A stretch of DNA of 64,000 nucleotides from Lunularia cruciata (GCA_948567375.1 OX419762.1:58137034-58201033), one strand, 5' to 3'; numbered from the stretch's first letter, positions 11,627 through 23,726 are shown. Numbers and translations: made by a program. The notes: generated by a model from the sequence alone, not told the origin.

Positions 11627-12166
11627 TTAGCAACTTGCTAATCTGTAGAAATACACTGCAAATCTAATTCTCCAGCCAATACACTTTCTTTCTCTGATGA
11701 AATGATAATAGACCTCTATATGTTTGGTCCTTGCATGAAATACTGGATTGCTAGCAAGTTTAATATTTTTGATGTTATTTTTGTATAACATTATATGATC
11801 ATGACATATATATCCTATATCTTTTAATAAGGTGTGAAGCCAAATAGTCTTACATGTAACATTGGTGTTACTAATGCTACAAGTAAGACTACCCCTATGT
11901 TCCGCTTCTATTGATGATAAAGCAACAGTAGGTTGCTTCTTCAATGCTGAACTAATTGCAGAACTTCCAAGGTTGAAAATATAACCTGATGTTGATCTTA
12001 AATCTTGAGCACTTCCTGCACATTCCGCATCACTAAAACCTTGTACAATGTATAACCCACCAACTGAATAGTGAAGACCAAAGTGGATGGTAAACTTCAC
12101 ATAATGTAAAATCATTTGAATTGTATCAAGATGTAGCTTCCTTGGTACTTGTACAAATTGACTCAT
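11627..12166 (-). pseudogene. copia RNase H domain (decayed)
   Basis: About 180 codons in one frame with typical Ty1/copia RNase H signatures: GFSDAECAGS (normally DADWAG) followed by RSTSGYIF, KKQPTVALSSIEAEHRG, and near the end NPVFHARTKHIEVYYHFIRE. These segments hold the catalytic acidic residues (D in SDAE, E in IEAE) that degrade RNA in the RNA-DNA hybrid. The reading frame does not join the reverse transcriptase upstream without breaks, so this copy is not functional. It is 3'-proximal in the outer copia element, next to the polypurine tract. Confidence 0.85.
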
Positions 12167-12344
12167 AAGACGTAGCTTGGATCTTGTCTTAGTAATAGTT
12201 AAATAAGAATTTCAATTATTTTTCTGTACATATTTGGATCAGCCAACAACTCATCATCTTTGGCATTTAACTTAACAAAAGAGTAGAAATAGGCTTACAA
12301 GCTAGCATACCAACCATCTCCATCATGTTGAAAGAATATTGGCG

Positions 12345-13030
12345 CTATAGAAACCAAAGGTTATTTCCATCTTGAATAAGCTCAATACCCAAGAAGTATT
12401 TGAGTTCTCCCAAGTCTTTCATGTCAAACTCTCCCTTCAATTGATCTTGTACTTGTTGAATGAGATCTTGATAGCTACTAGTGATGATCAAGTCATCAAC
12501 ATAAATAGTAAAAACCATATTGCCACTGACTTCTAGTTTGTACAATGAAGAATCTGAATTGCAAACTTAAAATCCAATGGATAAGAGATAGGAATTTATA
12601 ATGGCATTCCACGCTTGTTGAGCTTCCTTAAGTCCATAAAGAGAAATTTTCAATAAGCTTCAATTAAACTTTGTTTGGATATCTTGGATCTTCATATGAA
12701 GGTGGTTGGATCATGTAGACCTCTTTCTCATTGAAGAAAGCATTGTTGAAGTCCATCTGCTAGAGCTTTCACTTATTGAAAGTGGCTGATGCTTATAGAG
12801 CACAAAATGATTGCATCTTGGCAACAAGGTTGAAAGTCTCATCAAAATCAATTCCATATTATTGTGAGCAACCCTTTGCAACAAGCCTTGCCTTGTACCT
12901 ACTTACTGAACAATCAAAATTCCTCTTGACTTAAAAAATCCACATGTAGGAAATTGCCTTCTTACTAGGTGGTAAATCAACCAAATCCCATGTTTGTTGG
13001 TGATGTAGGGTTGCAACTTCAAGCTCCATG
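12345..13030 (-). pseudogene. copia reverse transcriptase (decayed)
   Basis: The clearest piece is 12345-12545 with FTIYVDDLIITSS (the YVDD catalytic motif at about 12492-12503) and DMKDLGELKYFLGIE, both classic for copia reverse transcriptase. Upstream on the same strand, translated fragments continue the palm and fingers domain but are broken by stops and frameshifts. The enzyme copied the element's RNA into DNA. Confidence 0.8.
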
Positions 13031-13891
13031 GCTTGCACTCAATCTGCATGATGTATTGCTTCCTCAAGAGAATTTGGTTCTCTTTCTTGTATAGCCTTTA
13101 CCATATATGCATGATGTTGGGCTAGAAATCCGTCAACTTGAAAGTATCTCACTATATATTTAACCCTTGTACTCGTCCTTTGCTATTTAGGTTGAGATGT
13201 GCTACTTGTAGCATCATCTAAATTACTTGGAATTCTTGAACTATGTGGTTCATAGACTAATTTTTTCAACAAAGGAGTAGGAATATTACTAGATAAAATA
13301 TGGAGTAATTTTCCTATAGGTTGAGAACATTGGACTAAAGGCCTTCTCAACAGCCTGTCCTGACCAGGGATTTACAAATGGCTGAGATTGAGATTGCTCA
13401 CTAGAAACACCAATGGCATTTAAAGTACTAGTATGTTGTCAAAAATATTACTTGGATCAATCAAAGGAGTAGAGGGTGTTGTAAGTGGTAAATTAAATCT
13501 GCAATTTGTAGGAGCCTAATACCAGGATTTAACTCCTCAAATAAGCCTGCCGTTTTATGCTTACCCTATGGTGATATCTCTACTAATAATAAAAATATAA
13601 AAATCAGGATTATAACACATATAACCTTTCAGATTTGAGGCCTGTCCAAGAAAGACACAATTTTTGGCCTTAGGATCTAGTTTTTTCCTCTTCTCATCAT
13701 GAACATGAGAAAAGAAAATACAACTAAAAACACTCAAATTTCATAAATCAGGTTTCTTACTTGCAAGAGCTTGAAAAAGTATCATTTTTTGCACTATTGT
13801 TGTAGGAGATCAATTCATCAAGTAAATTGCACAATCAATTGCTTTTGCCCAATAAAACGTGGGCATTGCTTTCTCATTGAGCATGACTCTT

Positions 13892-14348
13892 TCAGCTTTT
13901 CAATGTGTTGGTTCTTCTGTTCAACAATTCTATTATGTTGATATGTGTAGCTGCAAGTAACTTTGCTCTTGATACCTTGCTCATGTAGAAAAGCATCAAA
14001 CTGGTTTGAAATAAACTCTCTCCTCCATCAGAATGTGAACTCATGATATTATAACCATATTGCTTCTCCCCAAGCTGTTTGAATATTTGGAAAACTGAAA
14101 AGACATCTGATTTAGCTTTCAAAAAGTAGACCCATATATATCTTGAAAAATCATCAATAAATGAGACAAAATATTAAGAGCAAGTTAAACTCTTTTTGGA
14201 ATCAGTCCATACATTGGTGTTGATCAATTCTAACACCTTGGAAGCCCTTGTACCATGATGCTTAAAAGGTTGCCTAGCTTCCCTTGTAGGCAAAGGATCA
14301 TAAAATATTGGTAGCACCATAACCAAATCTAAGGTAGGTTAATGTGAC
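13892..14348 (-). pseudogene. copia integrase fragment (decayed)
   Basis: The frame 13892-14122 contains [13 protein letters not shown] followed by SDGGESLFQ, the degenerate counterpart of the copia integrase segment with the second catalytic Asp (SDxGGEF). The next pieces on the minus strand resemble the QNRIVEQKN part that carries the catalytic Glu. The upper end at 14348 is the breakpoint of the nested gypsy insertion; the first bases read on as LTYLRFG, the continuation of the GAG-pre-integrase domain at 30.57 kb. Confidence 0.7.
14344..14348 (+). repeat. Left target-site duplication of gypsy-1
   Basis: GTGAC at 14344-14348 matches TTGAC at 30565-30569 in four of five bases. They flank the outer ends of the gypsy-1 LTRs. 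Confidence 0.7.
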
Positions 14349-14903
14349 TGTAATACCATTAGCTTGACATATTATCTAAAGGTGAAAATTGGTTTGGTAA
14401 TATCGTTAGGGGTTTATATGTAATGGTCTAAGTAGATCAAATAAAGATGTAAGCAAAGAGTATTTTCACTAATAGTGCAGAGTTCAAAAACACCCAAAAA
14501 TCTTCAGAGCTAATTTTGGAGGCCTAAACAAATGAATTAAGCCTCAAAAAATGAGGTTTTCATCCTTGTCAAGATCTTTCCAATGGTTCCTTACCCCATG
14601 CTATTTTGAGCTTCCTACAAGAAAATTCCTCAAATATTCCTTTTGGTCAAACTTGTTAACTAACCAAATAGGACAAGGATCAACATATCACCAATCCATA
14701 TAGCTAATCTAAGGGTGGAGCTCGCTTATATCACCAATCCATGTACTTGATCAAAAAAGATGTAGCTCCCTTTGAGATTGTACTTTTTGTTTTATAAATA
14801 ATAACAAGGTGTTCCATTGGGGTATCAGAGTATTGAGGAATGAAACCTTATGTTTCTCTCGGATTTTTTCTCTTGGGTTTTCTCTTGTCCTCAAAACATT
14901 ACA
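14349..14903 (+). repeat. gypsy-1 5' LTR
   Basis: 555 bases, TG...CA. It aligns along its length with 30007-30564 and with the solo LTR 17289-17872. The primer-binding site starts two bases after its end. Confidence 0.88.
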
Positions 14904-14904
14904 A

Positions 14905-14917
14905 TGGTATTGGAGTA
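14905..14917 (+). other. gypsy-1 primer-binding site
   Basis: TGGTATTGGAGTA directly after the 5' LTR resembles the complement of plant initiator tRNA-Met 3' ends (usually TGGTATCAGAGC), with two C/A changes. Confidence 0.75.
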
Positions 14918-15455
14918 TGTATTTTAATCCAAGTGAGTGGATCATCCTTCTTGGAGGAAAATATGCTAATGCTAGACTAAATAATTTTGAGGGGAGAAAA
15001 AGTAGTGTAATCAATAGATTGGGGTGTGTTTGAGAGAGAGGATGGGATGGATATTCATGGAGGGTGATTTCATGTACGTCACTTTCTTTTCTTGAATTTA
15101 CTTCACATCAAGATTATATACATCCAACGTGAGCAAATGATAATATATCTCATTTACCAATTTGGAGCAAATTTCATAGACATAATAATGAATTATTCCA
15201 AACCTTGTGATTCTACCCATGGTAAAATACAATAGAGAGTGTGATTGGTAATTTACATTATGTTATGATAAAATGGATCTAAATATATTGAATCTTTTGA
15301 ATTTTGTAGTCTTTAATTTTGGTAAAAAAAATATCAACAAGTGAGAGCTTTTGAGGTCCTATTGGTGTTCTAAATTTTCTATCCCTCTCTTGAGTGATTA
15401 TATTAACTCTTTATTGAAGTAGGAAGGATCAATTGAGCATCTATTGCGTATATGA

Positions 15456-16440
15456 ATCATGGAGCCATAGTTGCAAGATCTGATGCAAGGAATGCAGTGG
15501 ATGTTGGACAAGTTTTGGGAAATCAAGATGACAATGGAGGCATTACAAAGTCAAGTTTGTCTCTTCAAGAATGATCATGTAATGCAAGAAAGGGAATCAT
15601 CCCAAATAATCCCAATCATCTCAATCATCCCAATGACAACGGCCGAAGTACCTAGTGAGTTACTCATACCAATGACACTAACCGATCAACAATGAGACCA
15701 CATTGTTATATGGATGAAGAATACATGCAACATCAAGCCAATATGAGCCTAGCAAAAGGTCTTGAAAATTTCATATAGGAGTTAAAAGAGCAAATTCACC
15801 AAGAGGTAATGGTACAATCCTTGCGCTATTTTTGAAGCTATTGCGTGTACTCAAAATGTAGTAAGAGCACTTGGAGGAAGTAAAAAGGTAGTCCCGACAC
15901 AAAATTATAAGATCAAAACATTGCACTTTGATGGACTAGTTTCTATAAAATTGGGTAATAGTAGTTTTTGAGACCCAAGAACATGACTGCTCCAAGGAGA
16001 ATGTGGACGGGTCAAAGAAAGGAGAGATGGAGTCCCATGAGGAGAAGAGGCTTGAGCAAAACAATGACATTGTTAAACTTATGACTGAGTTGGGCATAAA
16101 GCTATCAATTGTTGTGATTGCCTTCCTAGCGGCTCTTGACTTCCATACAAGCAACCCTTGGAGCAACTTGGAGAGACAAATCAAAGAGTAAGATGTTGAA
16201 ATCACATCAAAAAATGAATATTTTTGATAAGTATACCTTACGGCCTAATTGGCTCAATGGATAGGAGTAAAAGTGGAGGAAAGAGGACAAGTGCACAAAG
16301 GTTGAGGAAGATAAATGCACAAATGATTGTTGTAAATAGAGTCCTAAAAGGCAATAAAGTGAGAATATTGATAGCCCTAGAGCAACAAAGAATTTATCAT
16401 CTTACTTTGTTGCAATAAGCTTGGGCATTGAACTAGAGAA
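15456..16440 (+). pseudogene. gypsy-1 gag and protease region (decayed)
   Basis: The translation from 15471 (LMQGMQWMLDKFWEIKM) looks like the coiled start of a chromovirus gag. Later fragments (16003-16191, 16224-16418) have protein-like composition in three frames, but I find no intact zinc knuckle or protease motif. It is assigned by its position between the primer-binding site and the reverse transcriptase. Confidence 0.5.
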
Positions 16441-16799
16441 GTATGAGAATGAAGAAGTAAAATTACCTCATGGTTAAACAAAGAGGATTGAGATGTTACA
16501 TAGAAAGGTAGCACTCTCTATAAGAGAATACCAAGAAAAAAATTGAGTGGAAAGTGATATGGTTAGCTTGTTACAATGTAATCTTAGGCATACCATGGAT
16601 GGGGCACTCAACCTTATGGTAGATTGGAGAAAAAAAATAGTGAAAACTAGCCACAGGAAGATAAGAAAAGGTCTCAAAGGAAAAAAATATCTCTTTATAT
16701 CATAGGGACAACAACTATAAGTAAGATATAGATAGATGGTTCATGGGTCTAATAAGAGAAGTCTAGAGTGCACAACTTGATGGACAAATTCTTGAGAAT

Positions 16800-18250
16800 T
16801 TGAAAGATCTAGTCAATGAGTTTCAAGATGTCTTTCTTGATGATTTACCCTCAAGATTATCACCAAAAAGGAAAATAGATCATACAATTGAGATACTTTC
16901 TGAGAAGACATCTCTTTGTAAGGCCCAATATCAACTATCACCTTATGAGTTAAAGGATGCAAGACTAAAATTAAGGATATGCTACAAAAAGGGTTTATCC
17001 AGCCTAACATATCACCATATGGAGCTCTTGTCTTGTTTATGAAGAAGGACGATACAATGCAAATGTGCATTGACTAAATCAGAAAATGTTGAAGAACAAA
17101 TACCTATTACCTCACATGGATGACTTGTTTAATCAACTCAATGGAGCACAACACTTCACAAAACCCAATCCCCGGAGCGGTTTTAACCAAATTAGGATTG
17201 TGGAAGAAGATGTACACAAAATTGCCTTGAACAAGGTATAGTCACTTTGAGTACCTAGTAATATTGTTTGGCCTCACCAACACACTAGTGTAATACAAAC
17301 AGCTAGACATGTTATCTAGAGGTGAAATTGGCTTGGTAACATCTAGGAGGATGTTGTGTACAATGGGCTAGGTAGATCAGACAGAAGTGTCACCAAAAGA
17401 GTACTTCTACTAATAGGGAAAAAGCCAAAAATAGCTTGAAAAATTTTAAGCCATTTTTGGAGGCCTAAACGGATGAATTAGGCATTGAAAATGGAAAATT
17501 TCTACCCTTTAGGAGAAAAAGCTTACCTTCTCCTCCCCATGATTTTCTCATTGAGATCTTTCCAATGGTACCTTATCCATGCAATTTTGAGTTTCCTTCA
17601 AGAAGATTCTCTAAAGATTCCCTTTAGTCAAACTCATTTGACCAACTAGATAGGACAAGGACTGATATGTCACTCATCCAAACAACTAATCCAAGGATGG
17701 AGCTTGCTGACAAGTCATCAATCCATGTTTCTGATCCAAGGGTGGAGCTTCCTTTGAGAGGATCCTCTTTGCTATATAATAAAGGGAAGGTGCTCCTTTG
17801 GAGCATAGGAGGAGTGAGTGTGAAATATGGGTTTTCTCTCTTGAAGAGTTCTCTTGTCCTTGGAGTATTACAACTAACCACTTTCATGAATTTGATGAAT
17901 GACATATTTCATCCATACTTGGATAAGTCTCTTATCATTTTCCTTGATGACATCTTAGTCTTTAGTAGGACAAGGAAAAAACACAAGCAATATCTACGAG
18001 AAGTCCTCCAAATTTTGTGACAAAACCAATCGTATGCCAAATCTCAAAGTGTGAGTTTGGAAATCTAAAATAGATTATGTGGGGTATAGAGTAAGTGAAA
18101 GAAGAGTCCATGTTCTAATAGGCAAATAAATGTCATTCAAAAATTGGATGCTCTAAAAGATCAAAATTAACTCAAGAGTTTCTAGGGATTGATTGGGTTC
18201 TATCATCAATTTTTCAATGACTTCTCCAAGGTTGCACAACCTCTAATGAC
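16800..18250 (+). pseudogene. gypsy-1 reverse transcriptase, split by a solo LTR (decayed)
   Basis: The N-terminal part at 16800-17042 reads LVNEFQDVFLDDLPSRLSP, the usual chromovirus entry to reverse transcriptase. YLPHMDDLFNQL and LFGLTNT follow in other frames. The domain is interrupted at 17289-17872 by a solo LTR and resumes with [14 protein letters not shown] and [12 protein letters not shown], which carries the catalytic LDD (the usual YxDD/FxDD). Stops and frame changes throughout make it non-functional. Confidence 0.8.
17289..17872 (+). repeat. Solo LTR of the gypsy-1 family
   Basis: It starts TGTAATAC and ends GTATTACA, and aligns with both gypsy-1 LTRs. It is flanked by ACTAG (17284-17288) and ACTAA (17873-17877), a five-base target duplication with one change. 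The reverse transcriptase frame of gypsy-1 continues across it. A second element of the same family therefore landed here and was later reduced to one LTR by recombination. Confidence 0.85.
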
Positions 18251-18720
18251 ATTACTTAGCAAGAGAAAGAAGTGGATGTGGTGAACCGCACAAGAATTAG
18301 CCTTTCAAGAATTGAAAGATGCATTATTACAGGCACCAATGTTGAAATTGTATGACTCAACACGTCAAATCAAGCTAGCTATAGATGCATCAAGCATTAT
18401 GATAGGAGCAATCCTACAATAAAAATGAAGTGATGAATGGCACCCAATTACATATTTCTCTCAAAATTTTTTACCAATAGAGCACAACTATGACATCACA
18501 AAACAAGAAGAGCTACCTGTTATCCTTGCAATCAAGCATTGGAAGCACTATCTTTGCAAGAAGGCATTTGTGGTGGAGACAGACCACAAACCACTAGTCT
18601 ACCTTGAGATATGGAAAAATTTATCTTGTTGATATATTTGTTGGGCAGAGTGGAGACAATGATTCAACATGATGATCACATATATAGAAAGCAATAAGCA
18701 ACTTGTAGATGCATTTAGAT
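18238..18720 (+). pseudogene. gypsy-1 RNase H domain (decayed)
   Basis: The translation shows the standard gypsy RNase H pattern: ELKDALLQAPMLKLYD, IKLAIDASSIMIGAIL (first catalytic Asp), PITYFSQNFLPIEHNYD, and VVETDHKPLVYLE (TDHKPL motif). A few stops interrupt the frame. It follows the reverse transcriptase directly, as in all Ty3/gypsy elements. Confidence 0.78.
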
Positions 18721-18789
18721 GAATGCCCATAGTATAAAATTTAGTTGTGGAGGTATAGATAAACCCAGATTTTTGGCCAAGGATTCTTA

Positions 18790-19449
18790 TTCCTACAAAG
18801 ATGAACCCACAGATTGTAGGAGCTCAATCATCCAAAGGTGTAACCATTACCCAAGGACTCACTTTTTGTGTTGGCAAGTTATGGATCCTAGATGCTCCAG
18901 AACTAAAAGCCATCATCCTAATGGAATGTCATGATTCCACCATTGTAGGTCATATTGGAATAGACAAGATCTTAGATATAATCAAACATCATTACTATTG
19001 GTCCAAGATGAGCAAAAATGTGATGGAGTATGTTTGAAATTGACTATTATGTCAACAAAATAAAACCTCCAATCAGACTCATGCACGACTCCTTCAACCC
19101 CTCCTTACTCCTACACAACATTAGGTGTAAGTCAAACATGGATTGGGTTTTTGAATTGCCAAGACCACCTTAGGTTTTGACTCCATTGTAGTCTTTGTAG
19201 ACCGACTCAACAAAATGATTTATGTGTGTCCTATGACCAAGGATGTTACTGTTACACTATTAGCTCAATTGTACTTAGTTGTGGTCATTTCTCACCATGG
19301 ACTATCTTGAGTGCTCATCACCAATCGAGATACTCAATTCACTAGTTTGTTTTAGAGAACACTCTTTGGTATCTTCAAAACTGAAGTTGCCATGCCTACG
19401 GCATATCATCCATAAACCAATGGATAAAAAAAGTTGTCCAATTGCACTA
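18790..19449 (+). pseudogene. gypsy-1 integrase, N-terminal and core part (decayed)
   Basis: The zinc-binding N-terminus is visible as ILMECHDSTIVGHIGIDKIL, then HHYYWSKMSKNVMEYV and LLCQQNK (HHCC pattern). Core fragments around 19120-19440 include a match to the DRLNKM segment and NRDTQFTSLFWRTLF, normally the second catalytic Asp. The sequence breaks at 19449 where the methyltransferase gypsy was inserted. It resumes at 29232 as TIKDML, the usual continuation after the catalytic Glu region. Confidence 0.75.
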
Positions 19450-19886
19450 TGTCACGCCATTTGTAGTTCCGCATCTAGCTGCTCAGACACTGGAGTTCCT
19501 GTGATAGTAGTTAGAGTTATTCTAGTAGTTTCTCAAGGACTACTTTCTGACAGTCTGATTTGGTGTTCGGGGTACTGACTTCACCGTGGGGCCCACCGTC
19601 ACTTTGCACCGTTCGCACCGTCAAGTGTGCCGTCAGCGGGACCATTAGGGTTCCAGTGCTAGCTCGAGTCCAGGGGAGTATAGTTTTGAAGTGAGCTCTC
19701 TGATGTTGAGCCTTTGAGTTCTTGGCTATGGTGGACAGAGGCCGGCGAGCGTCATCTGGATTCTCTATGCTTGAGTGGGTGTGGCTTGACTGTAATCAGT
19801 GCCCAATTGTTGGCAGTTTATAGAGTGACAGATCAAGTACTGATCTGAGTTGAGTTGAGTTGAAAGTGTTAAGCAATCTGATTACA
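19450..19886 (+). repeat. Methyltransferase-gypsy left LTR part (segment B)
   Basis: It starts TGTCACGCC and ends TGATTACA. It aligns with 28672-29125 with roughly 5% mismatches by eye, mostly transitions. The A segment, found twice at the other end (28565-28669 and 29127-29231), is missing here. No good primer-binding site follows; ATCAGAG at 19885-19891 is only a partial match to the initiator-tRNA pattern. Confidence 0.8.
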
Positions 19887-21001
19887 TCAGAGAAGTGAAG
19901 TCAGGGGGAAATCGGGTGCAGGAACGTTGAGTGTTGGTGGTATCTCCAAGCTTGGTGGATCGTGGTAGCTCGATTCAAGTTCTGTGTTTCCCTAGTGTGC
20001 AGAAGCTCGTTCAAGTGATTCAGATTTGGCAGTTAGGCGGACGGTGTGCGGAAGCGCTGGCCAAATTTCAACCAAAGAAGGAGCAATTTTCGAGTAGTGT
20101 TGTGATTTTGAGCTCAAGAGGTGAAGGCAGGACCAATTTGCTGCGAGTTGGGCTCAAAAAGTGAAATTGAAGGTGGAGTTTGGAAGCTCTTCTCATGAAA
20201 TTGTGATTTGGAAAAACCCGTTTTGTCAATTTGGCTCGAGTGGAAAGTTAGCGGGGGATTTGGCGGACAACCATCTTTGGGGTTTACGTCAGATTTACGT
20301 CAAATTTGGCTGAATTTTGGCGTTTAGAGGCTTCGAGGCATAGGGCTGTGGGCTATGAGAGGCTACGAAGGCCTAGAAGGGCCAGCAAGCCCGCTTGCTG
20401 GCGTGAGGCTAGCTAGTTTAGAGTAGATCTTGGTCATTGGTTGGCAAAATCTGCCTTTCTTGCTAGATTGTGCACAATAGGGTTTGACCCCTAGATCTCT
20501 TGTTTCCTAGACTGGTGCCCTAGCCAACTGGTCCACCCTCACTTGTTGTCCTAGTGACTACGCCACTGTTATCTATACACATGTAGCTTTGGCTAGGAGA
20601 GGCAGTTTGATCCCATTCTTGGTGATCCTGGTAGCTTAGGACTTAGATACGAACTGCTCTTATGTCAAATGCCAAATGGTGGCAGAGTCAGTCCCGTGTT
20701 GTGTTATGAGATGGAGGGTTTTCGTTTAGATTTCTTGTGATTGGATCCTCTCCATTCTCTTTTTCCTGTTTGTGCACCATGTTTGTGTGAGGTGCCCTGA
20801 CTTTTGAGCGTTGGTGCTCTGGTGTGCTCTCGGTGGTGAGGCTGGAGTGATGACAAGTCAGACTACCTTTGTTTCTCTCCGGTGAGGCAAGAAGTGATGA
20901 CCTGCAGACCGTGAGAGTGCGTGTTATGATGGTAGGTTACAGGTTGCACTTCTCCTAGTGTAGTTATCTTGGTTAGAGTTACATTAGTGGGTGGTGTTTA
21001 G
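19887..21001 (+). other. Leader of the methyltransferase-gypsy, with tRNA-like sequence on the minus strand
   Basis: Mostly non-coding, 1.1 kb. A hairpin lies at 20381-20402 (10-base arms, 2-base loop). On the minus strand between about 20560 and 20465 there is a tRNA-like arrangement: an A-box-like GACCAGTTGGCTAGGGC, then about 35 bases later GGGGTCAAACCC in the place of a B box. It could be a tRNA-derived SINE relic inside the leader. I could not fold a full cloverleaf. Confidence 0.35.
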
Positions 21002-22719
21002 TTGGTGTTGGCACGTGGTGGTGTTGGCACTTGGTGGGGTACTTGCGGTTGCGACTTGTGGTTGCAGTTGGTGGTTTGGGTTTGCTGTTGCAATTACGTG
21101 GTCACGACGGAGTTCTTTGGAGATTCTAGAGTTAGCCTTGCAATACGCAGTGGGTTTACTCGGAGTGGTGCTCGGTATCAACATGTATCTCAGGTCCTAG
21201 TGAGGGAGGAGATTGACTCTAAGTTGGAGTTCAACACAGGAGCTGATTCAGTTGAGAGTGCACTTGGTGTGTCCACACCGTTGTTGTGGGACATGGAAGA
21301 GATTTATGGGGCCTCCAAAGGCCCTAGGCGTTACTCTGGTACAGTAGGTACCATTGAGTTGGATGACTTCATCCAGGAGTTTGATAGTTGGTGTGATCTG
21401 CAGCAGATGCATAACCCGACTTTGTTCACACCCTTCATGGCATGGAAGGGGTTGTTCTAGCATCTGGAGGGTCCGCCGATGGATGACTACCATGAGTTCA
21501 GGAGAGCTCATTTGGAGGAGATTGAGTTATGGAGACAATATTGGTCTCCACACTATGTCTCCATCACTTCAGGCTCGGTGGCCAAGAGTAGATCGGCTGT
21601 ACCCACGAGTTCTAGCTCGAGTAGTGTTGGTGGAGCTAGTGGAGGTGCACTAGCTAGAGATAGTGCTACTACGAGTGGAGGTACCGCTGCAGGAGGTGGT
21701 GTGGTACCGGGGTTTAACCCCATGGTTGAGTTCTTCCTATGTTTGAGGCAGAACTACCAAGGAGTGCGGACTAACAAGCTGAGGAGCTTGCAGGAGTTCC
21801 AGCGGAAGGCTGGAGAGAGCCTACGCGAGGCATACACTCGCATGAGGCGGCTGATCAGTTTCACTCAAGGAGTTACTGAGGCCCAAGCAGTCCAGTTTTG
21901 GTATGGGATACTAGATAGGGAGTTGCAACGTAGAGTTTGTGATGCTACGTTGTTGCAGGCTACTTTGCCCACTTTGGCAGTAGTCTTCGGTTTGGCTAAG
22001 CGTATTGAGCTCAACATGGTGGAGGAGAGAGTGGTGACATCTGGATTTGGTAGGGAGACCTCATCCACAGCTGTGACTTCTTCTAGAGTGCAATAGAGTG
22101 CACCACGCCCAATTGGTTTTCGAGGACAAGGTGGACAGCCCAGATCCTATGAAGCGAGTGGAGGGCCTAGTGGAGTTAGACCCTTTCCCTCATTTTTGGG
22201 TCAACAGTAGCCAATGAGTGGTGGTGTTTCTTGTTGGACTTGTGGTGGACCTCACCATAGGAGAGAGTGTACTCAAGGCAGCGGACCTGATACCTCTGGT
22301 GCATCACAGCCAGCACAGAGGCAACGTGAGCACTACCACAGATTTGGTCACACTAGTGACCGGTGTTTTGACCTACACCCAGAGTTACGGAGTGGTAGGG
22401 CTGCTATGGCAGGTAGTAGAGGAGCTCCAGTTCATGCAGGACGAGGTGGTAGAGGTGGTGGTAGAGGATCTACACCTAGTAGGGTGCAGTACCTGCTCTT
22501 ACTTCTGACACAACTATGGCTACTCGGATTGAGCAGTTGGAGCAGAGATTGGCTAGTATGGCTATTGCTCAGAGGAGATCAGATTCGGGTGTTGAGGCTT
22601 CCACCTCATATGTTGGTGATAGAGATGCTTTGGACTTCATGTGTGGAGCAGCACAGGTAGATGCATCTGCAGCAGTGACTAGGAGTGCAGTACGTGCTCC
22701 AGAGCCTGAGGAGCATTAA
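21002..22719 (+). pseudogene. Methyltransferase-gypsy gag (capsid and zinc knuckle, decayed)
   Basis: One frame runs from 21002 to about 22490 with three TAG stops (21458, 22094, 22208). A frame change then leads into MATRIEQLEQRLASM up to 22719. The first ATG that makes sense is at 21293 (MEEIYGASKGPRR). The capsid-like part holds NYQGVRTNKLRSLQEF and ESLREAYTRMRRLI, the retrotransposon gag pattern. Near 22235 there is a zinc-knuckle-like CWTCGGPHHRREC, and a second one (HYHRFGHTSDRC) that has lost its first cysteines. A glycine/arginine-rich stretch and a coiled coil (RIEQLEQRLASM) follow. It would package the element RNA. Confidence 0.78.
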
Positions 22720-22778
22720 TGGAGTTGGACCCACAGAGAGGAGAGGTTGGGAGATAGGTCAGACTTCCCTAATCTTTC

Positions 22779-23725
22779 ATGCTATCTGAGGCATTGCAGA
22801 CGACATCCATGGTTCCTAGACGTCCCAGTGCAGGTGTGGTAGGTGGTGATGGAGTACCTGATGGAGTACCTGCTAGTCAGCCACCTGCTACTACACAGAC
22901 TGAGTCTAGCATGATGTTGGAGGCGGCTCAGCTGATTATGCGGCATCCTTTGTTTTCAGCCAGTGACATGTTTACATTGGGAGTAGCCCCAGCCCCAATG
23001 TTCCGGTTGGCTGCCACGTTGTGTGAGAGTAGGGATGGTGCAGTTCCTACTACTAGAGCAGAGGTGGTTGGTAGTGGAGCTGACTTGGTTGAGGAGCATG
23101 GGATCCGTTCAGCGACCAACGGTTTATGGCAGGCAGTAGCGGCTAGACTGGAGGAGTTGCCTGCTAGACCGGCCTTTGAGAGAGCGCGGTTTACACCTGG
23201 TGTTGTCCTATTGGATAACCAAAGGGGGATCTTTCGTTTGGTGGGACCTTCAAGGAAGGTCTATACACCACAGAGAGTCTTGTTAAACTCTGGTGTGTAG
23301 CCTCTTATGTTGGAGAAGGTTGCAGTTGTCGGTCTGGAGTTACGGAAGACCGATGTGGAGAGGTGTCCATTTCAGATCCAGACATCTCTTGGTGGTGGTT
23401 TGACACAGTACATCACACGTGGAGAGCTTGTTGTCCAAGTTCAGCCTGGTCATCCGACTGATAGCTCGGTGGTGAGAGCTCAGGCTATTGCGACAATAGC
23501 TGAGTCATATGATGTGCTAGTTGGGGGAGCAGTGTTATACCCTATGGGTTTCAGCATTGACTATTGGGAGGAGACAGCCTCTTATAGACCTGGTTGGCAG
23601 TGTGGTGAGGGACAAGTATGTCGCCTACCAGTACGCTTCAGTAGTGGCAGTCTTGGCTCACTACAGTCCAGGACCATGGCAGCATGAGTTTTAGCTTTCA
23701 GCGGTGCAGTTATTTGGCATGGTGA
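22779..23725 (+). pseudogene. Methyltransferase-gypsy aspartic protease region (active site destroyed)
   Basis: A single frame with a TAG (23298) and a TGA (23685). Residues near 23280-23300 read VLLNSGV followed by a stop and PLML, in the place where retropepsins have LLDSGA. The catalytic Asp is now Asn and the Ala is Val, both explained by single transitions. Further on, SYDVLVGGAVLYPMGFSID matches the second half of the retropepsin fold (YDVLLG...L). SYRPGWQCGEG then leads into a linker towards the methyltransferase. The N-terminal 100 residues (DMFTLGVAP and onwards) are unassigned. Confidence 0.7.
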
Positions 23726-23726
23726 C

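Noticed and set aside
16236-16262. tRNA A-box-like TTGGCTCAATGGATAGG in the gypsy-1 gag region
   Set aside because: No B box or cloverleaf follows; it is probably chance.
22215-22510. Second long open frame overlapping gag (22218-22508)
   Set aside because: It is a shifted reading of the zinc-knuckle region with no motif; the other frame carries the CxxC...H...C pattern.
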